Below are positions 26,138-32,270 of a stretch of DNA of 64,000 nucleotides, one piece after another. The notes beneath the pieces were generated by a model, which was given only the letters and a program-made list of their open reading frames with translations, was not told the DNA's origin and searched no databases. The translations under genes and the position numbers were made by a program. Every line of letters begins with the position of its first letter. Within the stretch, counting starts at the first letter, position 1. The DNA is from a virus, in IMG/VR virus record IMGVR_UViG_3300018414_000007, positions 1 through 64,000 of that record; one strand, 5' to 3'.

Positions 26138-26172
26138 TTAATCAATTAAATAATTACTCAAACATTAAACAC

Positions 26173-26490
26173 ATGAACAAGATTAAATCTTTATTTGTTT
26201 TCAACAAGGTTGATAACAATGGTAATGCAAGGACAGTTGCTTGCATCAATGGTGATACATTCATCAATGCTAAATGGTTAGCAAGTCAAACTGAATTAAC
26301 TATTGCTTCATTACCACTATTGGTAGGTAGTAGCATAGAAGTTGAATACTTTGTTGAAGGTGAAGTATTGCAAGCTGCAGAAGGTGATATAGCTGAAAAG
26401 CTTTGCACCAAGAATAATACTATAGTTAAAAGCTTTAGTGTTGAGTACAGCATTGCACTTACAGTTGCTAAAATGTATAAAGCTGCATAA
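26173..26490 (+). CDS. first rightward gene, unknown
   Basis: 105 residues from the ATG at 26173 (MNKIKSLFVFNKVDNNGNAR). A longer frame from 26131 overlaps the leftward promoter and lacks support. Later parts include NAKWLASQTELTIASLPLLV and VEYFVEGEVLQAAEGDIAEK, a beta-rich, possibly OB-like protein. It follows an A/T-rich leader also seen before other small genes in this region. It is likely an early gene, by position. Function not recognised. Confidence 0.55.
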   Translation: MNKIKSLFVFNKVDNNGNARTVACINGDTFINAKWLASQTELTIASLPLLVGSSIEVEYFVEGEVLQAAEGDIAEKLCTKNNTIVKSFSVEYSIALTVAKMYKAA

Positions 26491-26603
26491 TGATGCAATT
26501 AACATTAGGAATAAGTGTCATAGTGATGCTTATTCCTATTATACTTGCAATCAAGGATGAGAGAAAAGACAAACAGTCTAAATGGTATAAAGAGAATAGA
26601 TGA
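26490..26603 (+). CDS. 37-aa membrane peptide
   Basis: ATG at 26490 overlaps the preceding TAA (TAATG), TGA at 26601. MMQLTLGISVIVMLIPIILA forms one membrane helix; the tail IKDERKDKQSKWYKENR is strongly basic. Single-pass inner-membrane microprotein with the tail probably in the cytoplasm. Unknown role. Confidence 0.55.
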   Translation: MMQLTLGISVIVMLIPIILAIKDERKDKQSKWYKENR

Positions 26604-26609
26604 TTAAAT

Positions 26610-26715
26610 AAACTAAAGGTAAGCATAAAGGTTAAAGTTAGCTCTGCACTAAAGTAGCTAATTAGGTATCTAACTGCTGGTATTCTCGATGAATACTATT
26701 GCTTATCTTTAGTTT
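26610..26715 (+). ncRNA. four-helix RNA closed by a 16-bp stem
   Basis: AAACTAAAGGTAAGCA (26610-26625) pairs with TGCTTATCTTTAGTTT (26700-26715) over 16 positions with one G-U. Inside are TAGCT/AGCTA, TTAG/CTAA and, next to the closing stem, GTATT-CTCGATG-AATAC (5 bp, 7-base loop), which looks like a T-arm. It fills the gap before the 97-residue gene. An RNA domain is very likely; its class is unknown. Confidence 0.6.
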
Positions 26716-26816
26716 AATATCTTATGTAAAAGAGTGTTAATTGAGTACTCTCTATCTCTCAGCACTATTTCTCACTAATCAACTTATCAGTTAACTTACA
26801 CTAATTCATTATTATT

Positions 26817-27110
26817 ATGGCTAATCAAGAGTTTAATCCTTCTGAAAATAGTATAATATTACTATCAGTTTTAAAGTATATTACAGGTGAAGTTGTTCAA
26901 ATAAATAGAACAAATAGAACAATTTACCTTAGTAATAACACTCATTGGAATGCTCATACATTTCATCAAAACGTTCAATTATTAAGAATGTTTATGAATA
27001 GAGAAATATCTATTGACCCAACTATACAATTAATGCAAAATGCAGTAAAGTCAACAATAGATGCTATGAAAAAGCAATGTCCAATGAAAGTTATATCTTT
27101 AATAAAATAA
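26817..27110 (+). CDS. small unknown protein
   Basis: 97 residues: MANQEFNPSENSIILLSVLK, then YITGEVVQINRTNRTIYLS and a C-terminal helix with CPMKVISLIK. No motif recognised. Overlaps the following gene by 34 bases in another frame. Lies in the tiny-gene region right of the switch. Confidence 0.5.
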   Translation: MANQEFNPSENSIILLSVLKYITGEVVQINRTNRTIYLSNNTHWNAHTFHQNVQLLRMFMNREISIDPTIQLMQNAVKSTIDAMKKQCPMKVISLIK

Positions 27111-27265
27111 ATATATTACTTCCTAATGGTAAATACAAAGGACAATCTGTTTCTTATGTATATTCAATTCATCCAAGCTATATTAAATGGTATTTTGACC
27201 ATGTTAAAGAGCTTAATGAATTCATTGAATTGCAAAGAAAATACGACAGTAAACAAGGTGATTAA
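27077..27265 (+). CDS. ExoX C-terminal-like / DUF3820-type protein
   Basis: 62 residues. LPNGKYKGQSVSYVYSIHPS followed by YIKWYFDH matches the small domain found at the C-terminus of some ExoX-type nucleases and in DUF3820-like proteins (G-K-Y-K-G, later P-x-Y-(I/L)-x-W). It is thought to bind nucleic acid ends; here it stands alone without the exonuclease part. The start overlaps the upstream gene; the ATG at 27077 is followed by a good frame. Confidence 0.55.
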   Translation: MSNESYIFNKINILLPNGKYKGQSVSYVYSIHPSYIKWYFDHVKELNEFIELQRKYDSKQGD

Positions 27266-27314
27266 TTTCGCCTTTAACTAATCATTTTATTAACCTATTT
27301 TAATTATCAGCATT

Positions 27315-27506
27315 ATGTACCTTTTATTACTCCTAATAATACTATCAGTAATACTCTTTTACTTAGTATTTAAGACAAACAAGATTAAAAAGTCTTATCA
27401 ATATAATAATTATAAGATTGATAAGGCTAAGAATACACCTGTTTATACAAAGACTAAAGACCTTTGTAGAAGAGGAATGCATCATTCATTTAAGTTTAAA
27501 TACTAA
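27315..27506 (+). CDS. single-pass membrane protein
   Basis: 63 residues. MYLLLLLIILSVILFYLVFK is one N-terminal membrane helix; the remainder is basic (KTNKIKKSYQYNNYKIDKAK, then CRRGMHHSFKFKY) and would lie in the cytoplasm. No other motif. Four bases separate its stop from the zinc-ribbon gene. Confidence 0.5.
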   Translation: MYLLLLLIILSVILFYLVFKTNKIKKSYQYNNYKIDKAKNTPVYTKTKDLCRRGMHHSFKFKY

Positions 27507-27510
27507 ACTT

Positions 27511-27702
27511 ATGGCAAGACAAGAATTACATAAATGTTCTATATGTGGTAAAACATATGATATTCAAAAACATGAGTTTTGTCCTAAGTGTGGAGAAAAT
27601 GAAAAAGAATGGAAAAAAACACATTCAATGCTTAGTAATTTGAGTAATAACTTCATTGATGAAATGGAGTCTTTTCATGGATTTCAAGAAGTATTTGATT
27701 AA
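27511..27702 (+). CDS. zinc-ribbon protein
   Basis: 63 residues from the ATG at 27511 (MARQELHKCSICGKTYDIQK). The pairs C-S-I-C and C-P-K-C, 16 residues apart, form a typical zinc ribbon; the rest is an acidic helix with MESFHGFQEVFD. A frame open from a TTG at 27418 overlaps the membrane gene and is not preferred. Likely binds a protein or nucleic acid; target unknown. Confidence 0.6.
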   Translation: MARQELHKCSICGKTYDIQKHEFCPKCGENEKEWKKTHSMLSNLSNNFIDEMESFHGFQEVFD

Positions 27703-27727
27703 AATACTACAAAGAACTTTATAAATT

Positions 27728-27960
27728 ACATTCAGATTTTTCAATTACTACTGGTAGTAAGTATAATTGAAATTAGAGAGAGTAGTTTATATTGAATAGG
27801 ATTCTAAAGTTGATTATACAGTCTTAAGTAGACTTAGACTACAAACTTCTTGCCTATTATTTAAATGCATAACACGATAAAGAGGAATAATAAACTATCT
27901 AGTTAATAACCAATTGCAACAGGTGAAAACTAAAAGGATGTGATAGCAGCCTCTTTATTA
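27728..27960 (+). ncRNA. structured intergenic region
   Basis: A 286-base gap without a gene. TTTCAATT (27739-27746) pairs with AATTGAAA, enclosing ACTAC-TGG-TAGT-like pairs. Further right, ATAAAGAGG (27877-27885) pairs with CCTCTTTAT (27950-27958) around a 64-base loop. A third weaker pairing AATAGG...CCTATT lies between. It precedes the membrane peptide gene at 27989. No known RNA family recognised. Confidence 0.5.
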
Positions 27961-27988
27961 AATTAAATTGAAATCAAATTAAATAACT

Positions 27989-28126
27989 ATGATACCTACA
28001 GTAATACTTTTAATTATTCTATTTGCATTGTTAATCAATATCTGTACAAATACAGATTGGAAACAAGAGAATGAAGATTTAATAACTATTTGGAAATGGT
28101 TATTTAAATCAAAAATATTGAAATAG
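27989..28126 (+). CDS. 45-aa membrane peptide
   Basis: ATG at 27989, TAG ending at 28126. MIPTVILLIILFALLINICT is a membrane helix with a central cysteine; the tail is acidic then basic (DWKQENEDLITIWKWLFKSK). The start follows an A/T-rich leader of the kind recorded for several neighbours. Unknown role. Confidence 0.5.
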   Translation: MIPTVILLIILFALLINICTNTDWKQENEDLITIWKWLFKSKILK

Positions 28127-28360
28127 TATAGATAACAATGCTTCTCAATTAGGCACGGTTAATTGAGTATACTATTTTAAAGAACTTCATTTAACTCTTC
28201 AAACTTGTACAAAGGAGTTATCTTATAGAAGCAGAGATTAGTTGCAAATAATCTTTGCAGTACAAGTGTGGTGCACATCATCAAAACGAGAAAGAAAAGA
28301 TCATTTAAAAAAGACTATTATGTAGAAAACGGCATGAAGAGCCCTTAATAGTCGAAAACT
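28123..28360 (+). ncRNA. chain of long hairpins
   Basis: A 290-base gap with three closed pairings in a row: AGTATA (28125-28130) with TATACT (28168-28173) around the hairpin CTCAATTA/TAATTGAG; ACTTGTAC (28203-28210) with GTACAAGT (28260-28267) around AGATTA/TAATCT; and GACTATTA (28313-28320) with TAATAGTC (28346-28353). Each is perfect for 6-8 pairs. It leads into the gene at 28420. Confidence 0.5.
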
Positions 28361-28419
28361 TAGCTTGTGTGCAGAGCTATTTTATTAATTAATCAAACAA
28401 ATTACTCAAACTTAAAACT

Positions 28420-28557
28420 ATGCAAATAGAAATCTTTAACCATATTAGTCTAGGACAGGTATGGAATGTGAAACAGCGTGGAACTAAAATGTATTGTAGA
28501 ACTGTTTCAGATAATATACAATACAAAATTAATCTAATTGATTTAATTGATTACTAA
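28420..28557 (+). CDS. 45-aa unknown protein
   Basis: ATG at 28420 to TAA at 28557: MQIEIFNHISLGQVWNVKQR then GTKMYCRTVSDNIQYKINLI. Strand-rich; the pattern resembles a small beta-barrel. It follows a TTAATTAATCAAA-type leader. Its stop is one base before the start of the next gene. Confidence 0.5.
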   Translation: MQIEIFNHISLGQVWNVKQRGTKMYCRTVSDNIQYKINLIDLIDY

Positions 28558-28558
28558 T

Positions 28559-28777
28559 ATGTGGTATTTTGTTTTAATATGTATAGTAATATTTCAAGGA
28601 TATATTATTTATAAACAATACAGAATAATTCAGTTAGATAATAAATTACATGAATTAGCGGATCAATGTGCTGAATTAGCAGAATTATTCAGACCAAAAG
28701 ATAACTCATTACCAATAAAATCAACAGGATATTATAAAACTGATGAAAATGGTAAATTAATATTTGTTGAACATTAA
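28559..28777 (+). CDS. single-pass membrane protein
   Basis: 72 residues from the ATG at 28559 (MWYFVLICIVIFQGYIIYKQ); the ATG-like frame at 28547 would overlap the preceding stop and is not needed. One N-terminal membrane helix, then a heptad-like helix (LDNKLHELADQCAELAELF) and a polar tail. It has the look of a spanin- or inhibitor-type small protein, without a clear family. Confidence 0.5.
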   Translation: MWYFVLICIVIFQGYIIYKQYRIIQLDNKLHELADQCAELAELFRPKDNSLPIKSTGYYKTDENGKLIFVEH

Positions 28778-28782
28778 AATAT

Positions 28783-28861
28783 TAAGGGTAATAGCATCGT
28801 TCTTTTCCATTTTGCGTTTTTGTGAACTTTTATTTAACATCTAAAAAGTCTATTACCCTTA
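28783..28861 (+). ncRNA. 12-bp closed loop RNA
   Basis: TAAGGGTAATAG (28783-28794) pairs perfectly with CTATTACCCTTA (28850-28861); the 55-base loop is T-rich with a GTTC...GAAC pairing. The stem contains the longest perfect G/C-containing pairing in this stretch. It lies directly between two genes, 17 bases before the next ATG. Confidence 0.6.
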
Positions 28862-28877
28862 TTTAAAACTTAAAATT

Positions 28878-29063
28878 ATGGTATCAATAACAGTATTAAC
28901 AATAGGATTTTTATTCTTTCTATCCTATATATATTTAATGACAACTCCTACACCAAGAAAACATTGTGATAGATGTGGTAGAGAGTTAAAAGAAAGACAT
29001 TATGGAAATATCTATTATTGGATATGTCCTATTCATGGTATAAAAGAAACTAAAGTTAAATAA
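28878..29063 (+). CDS. membrane protein with zinc ribbon
   Basis: 61 residues. MVSITVLTIGFLFFLSYIYL is a membrane helix; the cytoplasmic part holds C-D-R-C at about residue 35 and a second pair split as C-P-I-H (YYWICPIHGI), giving a CxxC...CxxH zinc site. Combination of an anchor and zinc ribbon suggests binding of a protein partner at the membrane. Unknown role. Confidence 0.55.
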   Translation: MVSITVLTIGFLFFLSYIYLMTTPTPRKHCDRCGRELKERHYGNIYYWICPIHGIKETKVK

Positions 29064-29064
29064 T

Positions 29065-29256
29065 ATGAAATGGTTTAAAGCAATAACAACAATTTTAATA
29101 CTTATATGTATTATGGTTGGAATCAATTGGTTTGTTATATCCATTAATAGTATTAAGCGAGGTATCAATAAACCAAGAATTGATACAGTATTAACTATAA
29201 GAACTATTAGACATTATAGAGATACTGATACAGTAATATTAAAACATTTAAATTAA
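29065..29256 (+). CDS. single-pass membrane protein
   Basis: 63 residues. MKWFKAITTILILICIMVGI then NWFVISINSIKRGI: a positively charged start followed by one membrane helix, so N-in, C-out. The extracytoplasmic part ends with RTIRHYRDTDTVILKHLN. It starts one base after the previous stop. Confidence 0.5.
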   Translation: MKWFKAITTILILICIMVGINWFVISINSIKRGINKPRIDTVLTIRTIRHYRDTDTVILKHLN

Positions 29257-29261
29257 ATTTA

Positions 29262-29465
29262 ATGGCATCAAAACAAGAACAATTAGAATTAGACTTTCTA
29301 AAAGTGAAAGTTAGAATTGTAAGAGATATTACTGATTGTTCTACATTTGAACAATTAGATGAATATATTCATAATGTAAACAAAATATTTGATATAACCT
29401 CATTCTTAGACAAAAATAAAGCGAGTCATAAAGAGATTGGTAATGTTGAAATATTAGAAGAATAG
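29262..29465 (+). CDS. small helical protein
   Basis: 67 residues: MASKQEQLELDFLKVKVRIV then RDITDCSTFEQLDEYIHNVN and a lysine-rich helix. All alpha-helical and soluble. No motif. Stops 15 bases before a structured RNA element. Confidence 0.5.
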   Translation: MASKQEQLELDFLKVKVRIVRDITDCSTFEQLDEYIHNVNKIFDITSFLDKNKASHKEIGNVEILEE

Positions 29466-29480
29466 TAAAGATCCAGGGAA

Positions 29481-29584
29481 ATACTGTATGGAAACAGTAT
29501 AATAGTAGGTGAAGGTTTCACCTTAAATGAAGTTATCTTGAAGAGACTAACGACTCTTTAAAGAGAATTAATCAGCCTACTATT
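29481..29584 (+). ncRNA. structured RNA element
   Basis: ATACTGT (29481-29487) pairs with ACAGTAT, a hairpin; next to it AATAGTAGG (29501-29509) pairs with CCTACTATT (29576-29584), closing a 66-base loop with the hairpin GGTGAA-GGT-TTCACC and a weaker pairing AAGAG/CTCTT. Several helices meet at one junction. It lies 43 bases before the next ATG. Confidence 0.55.
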
Positions 29585-29626
29585 ATTATTTTAATTAATC
29601 AAATTTACTACTCTAAACAATAAACT

Positions 29627-29824
29627 ATGACAGATGAAATAGTACAATCAAATGTAAGAGCATATAATGTAGTCCAACAAGGATATAGTGATGATGCTTT
29701 AAAGGTAAGAGAGTCATTAGGTAAAGACTTTACTGATATTCTATTTAGGAAGTTGTGTACTTTATCTAAATTAGAAAGAATTGAAGTAATAACTAGTCTT
29801 TCTAAAGTTATTAACAAAATTTAA
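29627..29824 (+). CDS. small helical protein
   Basis: 65 residues: MTDEIVQSNVRAYNVVQQGY, then DDALKVRESLGKDFTDILF and LERIEVITSLSKVINKI. All-helical, soluble. Preceded by a leader with TTAATTAATCAAATTTACT, shared with other genes here. No family recognised. Confidence 0.5.
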   Translation: MTDEIVQSNVRAYNVVQQGYSDDALKVRESLGKDFTDILFRKLCTLSKLERIEVITSLSKVINKI

Positions 29825-29834
29825 CCAATTTATT

Positions 29835-30008
29835 ATGAAATATAAATATTTTATATATAATATAAATGGTACTTTATTATATGAATCAATGTGCTCATAT
29901 AAAGAACCATTAGCATTAAAATTAGCTGAAAAGCATTGTTTAATATCACAATTAAATGGTAATAAAGGTGCATATAGCAAATTAATGCCAGAAGGAATTG
30001 CAGTTTAG
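29835..30008 (+). CDS. 57-aa unknown protein
   Basis: ATG at 29835, TAG ending at 30008. MKYKYFIYNINGTLLYESMC then SYKEPLALKLAEKHCLISQL. A short strand-helix protein (about YNINGTLLYE ... EPLALKLAEKHC), similar to a single beta-hairpin-helix fold. Unknown role. Confidence 0.5.
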   Translation: MKYKYFIYNINGTLLYESMCSYKEPLALKLAEKHCLISQLNGNKGAYSKLMPEGIAV

Positions 30009-30040
30009 TTAGGAGTAATTACTGTAATTTGATTAGTTTT

Positions 30041-30135
30041 TAATATAGTGGGAGACAGTGGTGCAAAGCCATTCTTGCCAAGGTTGAAACCCAGTCTTGG
30101 TTAGTAGTATAACAGTTATTACGCCTACTATATTA
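30041..30135 (+). ncRNA. structured RNA element
   Basis: TAATATAGTGGG (30041-30052) pairs with CCTACTATATTA (30124-30135), 12 positions with one G-U. Inside lie TGGT-GCAA-AGCCA, CCAAG...CTTGG, and GTATAA...TTATTAC near the 3' side. The element is about 95 bases long, a size close to a tRNA but without anticodon or T-loop signatures. It precedes a 25-residue gene. Confidence 0.6.
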
Positions 30136-30165
30136 TTTTATTTAGCTTACCTAACAATAATTATT

Positions 30166-30243
30166 ATGAAACCAGAAAATTTTGCGATAGTGAATGGTGT
30201 AATAGTTTCAGATGAAGATGCAATCATTTGGGATTTTCAATAA
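30166..30243 (+). CDS. 25-aa acidic peptide
   Basis: ATG at 30166, TAA at 30241-30243: MKPENFAIVNGVIVSDEDAI then IWDFQ. A typical A/T-rich leader precedes it. It is the only frame in the gap between two RNA elements. Real coding is uncertain because it is so short. Confidence 0.35.
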   Translation: MKPENFAIVNGVIVSDEDAIIWDFQ

Positions 30244-30299
30244 ATAGGATATAAGTATATATCCTGCATTTGTAAGCGTATTGGATGTATAAAATATCC

Positions 30300-30455
30300 C
30301 CTAAGATGATGGAACATAAACAGAACTATACGTATTCCCCAAGAATATAGTCCTTCTGTTAGGCAAACATGAGCATTTAGATTTAATGCTTGGGAACTAT
30401 AGGAAAATCTCGACGATATAACTATCCCTTGAAGGTTCGTACCCTTCTCTTAGGA
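30300..30455 (+). ncRNA. tRNA-like structured RNA (about 155 nt)
   Basis: CCTAAGA (30300-30306) pairs perfectly with TCTTAGG (30448-30454). Directly before the 3' strand is a T-arm: GAAGG-TTCGTAC-CCTTC (30431-30447), with no bases between them, as in tRNA. U8-like T follows the 5' strand. Between lie a long hairpin closed by ACAGAA/TTCTGT (30320-30359) and AGCATT/AATGCT (30373-30391). No anticodon arm fits a normal tRNA. It may be a tRNA mimic or a regulatory RNA. Confidence 0.6.
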
Positions 30456-30529
30456 CTATTCTATATGATAGGATATAGAGTATGAAGTTAACACAAATTA
30501 TCTACAAACAAATTTAAATTTAAAACAAA

Positions 30530-31060
30530 ATGAATAAAAGATTTTTAACAGGCTTTGCTATGATGCATTTAGCCGCTGATGCTGCTTCTCAAGGTGGAAA
30601 TAGCAATGAATTAACTAAAGAACAAGTTAAACAAATCATTGAATCTCGTAAAATTGTTACAGAACCTGGTCAATATCAGGCTAAAGTAACTAATGTTACT
30701 CTTTATACAAGAGAAGATGATACATTAGTACAAATCAATAACTTTGATTTGATGACTCCTTGGAATCTATCTGAAGCAAAGCGTTTGTATAAAGAAGGAG
30801 AGTATACTGAAGCTGCAAGCCAAAAGCTCTCTAACAATTCAAGAGTAGGTACTGATTTCTGCCCTAAGAAAGGAGATATTGTAAATGTTGTATTAGATAT
30901 AATTGCTACTAAGAATCAACCAAATGGTGTTCTTTTGATTAAAGCAATTATGCCTCTTGAAACAAAGAAAGCATCTGCTGTATCTTTTGGTTTTGATGAT
31001 GAAACTGAAGAAGTTAATTTAGCAACTGAAAAAGCAGTTGAAGAACCAGCATTAACTTAA
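30530..31060 (+). CDS. probable ssDNA-binding-type protein
   Basis: 176 residues: MNKRFLTGFAMMHLAADAAS, then a basic helix (LTKEQVKQIIESRKIVTEPG), and an OB-like strand pattern (YQAKVTNVTLYTREDDTLVQ, GDIVNVVLDIIATKNQPNG, VLLIKAIMPLE). The C-terminus is acidic (FGFDDETEEVNLATEKAVEE), as in ssDNA-binding proteins that recruit partners. This is inferred from the pattern; the family is not confirmed. It lies after the tRNA-like RNA and before a long hairpin that may end its transcript. Confidence 0.5.
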   Translation: MNKRFLTGFAMMHLAADAASQGGNSNELTKEQVKQIIESRKIVTEPGQYQAKVTNVTLYTREDDTLVQINNFDLMTPWNLSEAKRLYKEGEYTEAASQKLSNNSRVGTDFCPKKGDIVNVVLDIIATKNQPNGVLLIKAIMPLETKKASAVSFGFDDETEEVNLATEKAVEEPALT

Positions 31061-31072
31061 TTGTAAACCTAA

Positions 31073-31100
31073 TAGTAGTAGAGCCTATCCTCTACTACTA
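31073..31100 (+). terminator. 11-bp hairpin after the OB-like gene
   Basis: TAGTAGTAGAG (31073-31083) pairs perfectly with CTCTACTACTA (31090-31100), 6-base loop. It follows the stop codon at 31060 by 12 bases. No T-run follows (it is TTTAAATT), so it may act as an attenuator or RNA-stability element instead of a strong terminator. Confidence 0.55.
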
Positions 31101-31115
31101 ATTTAAATTAAAACT

Positions 31116-31298
31116 ATGAAATCAAAAGCATTTGGAATAACATTTTTAATATTGTTATTCTTGTTACATCTCATACCACTTATTATATATATTATATCAA
31201 GAAATATCAATACTCTTAGTATGTATGCTGGTCTTTTAGTACTTGATATAATTATAATAACAATTTGCGATATGAATGGTTTATTTACTGATTATTAA
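31116..31298 (+). CDS. two-helix membrane protein
   Basis: 60 residues with two hydrophobic segments, about residues 6-25 (FGITFLILLFLLHLIPLIIY) and 36-53 (YAGLLVLDIIIITICD). Both ends short. Small size resembles a holin, but lysis genes are elsewhere; a superinfection-exclusion or host-membrane role is equally possible. Confidence 0.5.
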   Translation: MKSKAFGITFLILLFLLHLIPLIIYIISRNINTLSMYAGLLVLDIIIITICDMNGLFTDY

Positions 31299-31309
31299 CC
31301 TTAATTAAT

Positions 31310-31786
31310 ATGAAATTAAAACAAAAATCTTGGTATGCTTGGTATTATCAGAACTTTTATGGTGAAGATTTACCAGTATCTTTATGTGTATTCTTTTGGA
31401 AAGAATTACTAGCAATAATACTATTTCCTATTACATGGCTTAATGTTATATTTAATTACAAAAAACAAGACTACGATAGACTTCCTATTGGATTAACTAT
31501 TGCATTACATTGTGTAGGAATAGGAGTTGGGTTATTAATTACAATTCCATTACATCTTAAAAATCCAATACATTTACTTTGGGTAGGTATTCCCGGTTTA
31601 ATTTTATTAGCAATATTAATTGGTATCGTAGTAGGAGTAGGTTTTGTATTATATCAATTAGTTGGATTTATATCTAGATTATTTTATAAATATAAACCTG
31701 CTTATAAAGAACCTAAACCCAGTTGGTTTAAAGAAGGTATAAAAGCATTCTTTGGTAAATATTGTCCTAAAATAGATTGGTTATGA
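31310..31786 (+). CDS. multi-pass membrane protein
   Basis: 158 residues. Hydrophobic segments near residues 26-48, 65-80 and 90-118 (LLWVGIPGLILLAILIGIVV) and a basic, aromatic C-terminus (YKYKPAYKEPKPSWFKEGIK). Three or four membrane helices. Overlaps the following gene by 4 bases (ATGA). No transporter motif. Unknown role; it lies in the membrane-protein-rich accessory block. Confidence 0.55.
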   Translation: MKLKQKSWYAWYYQNFYGEDLPVSLCVFFWKELLAIILFPITWLNVIFNYKKQDYDRLPIGLTIALHCVGIGVGLLITIPLHLKNPIHLLWVGIPGLILLAILIGIVVGVGFVLYQLVGFISRLFYKYKPAYKEPKPSWFKEGIKAFFGKYCPKIDWL

Positions 31787-31938
31787 TTTATAGACTTATT
31801 ATAATACTTTCAGTATTATTCTTTGCTATGCACAATAAAATAACTATTGGAGAATTTTATATTATCTGGTGTATATTATTAGTAGATCTAATAAAAATAA
31901 TGATGAATATGGAAATAATGATTATTTCTATTAAATAA
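31783..31938 (+). CDS. 51-aa membrane protein
   Basis: ATG at 31783 overlaps the previous stop (ATGA); TAA ends at 31938. MIYRLIIILSVLFFAMHNKI and FYIIWCILLVDLIKIMMNME give two membrane helices. Tight coupling to the upstream membrane gene suggests they act together. It stops five bases before tRNA-Arg. Confidence 0.5.
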   Translation: MIYRLIIILSVLFFAMHNKITIGEFYIIWCILLVDLIKIMMNMEIMIISIK

Positions 31939-31943
31939 GGTAA

Positions 31944-32015
31944 GGTCCTGTAGTTCAACGGATAGAACGGGAGATTTCTAATCTCTAGATAATGGTTCGA
32001 TTCCATTCAGGACTA
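31944..32015 (+). tRNA. tRNA-Arg (UCU)
   Basis: Acceptor GGTCCTG / CAGGACT (7 pairs, first a G-U), anticodon stem GAGA/TCTC around the loop T-T-TCT-A-A giving anticodon UCU, and T-arm AATGG-TTCGATT-CCATT with T-loop. D-arm region TAGTTCAACGGATAGAAC fits a D-loop with GG. A complete, canonical cloverleaf; it decodes AGA, the codon used heavily by this AT-rich phage. No CCA encoded. Confidence 0.9.
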
Positions 32016-32036
32016 CAATTAATCAAATTAAATAAT

Positions 32037-32270
32037 ATAAAAATAGAATTAGAACAAACAACAAACAATACTGTACCAATTAAAATATCAGTTACAATAG
32101 AAACTCAAGAAGAATTTGATAGTATATCTAATTTTACAGGATGTGTTATTGTAAATGATTTAATAGATACTATTGAAAGACCTGCTGTAAAACAATTTTT
32201 ATCAGTAAAGTCAAGAAAAACTATTATTGCAAACTTTTTACAAGGATTTTGGAAAAAACTAGTGTTATGA
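32037..32270 (+). CDS. unknown protein without a usual start codon
   Basis: The frame is open to 32270 and the protein part is well-formed: LNNIKIELEQTTNNTVPIKIS, then QEEFDSISNFTGCVIVNDLI and IANFLQGFWKKLVL. The only ATG in frame (31992) lies inside the tRNA-Arg T-arm. After the tRNA there is no ATG, GTG or TTG; ATA at 32037 or 32043 is a candidate, at about the distance from a TTAATCAAATTAAAT leader at which other genes begin. Function unknown. Confidence 0.4.
   Translation: MKIELEQTTNNTVPIKISVTIETQEEFDSISNFTGCVIVNDLIDTIERPAVKQFLSVKSRKTIIANFLQGFWKKLVL

Noticed and set aside
30300-30455. tmRNA
   Set aside because: It has GCAAAC and a tRNA-like end, but the following codons do not encode a tag ending in LAA and the 5' half lacks the conserved tmRNA pattern.
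30243-30500. Group I intron suggested by AAGAATATAGTCC
   Set aside because: The pairing partner GGACTAT lies downstream, not upstream as needed for P7, and the sequence instead forms an acceptor stem and T-arm.
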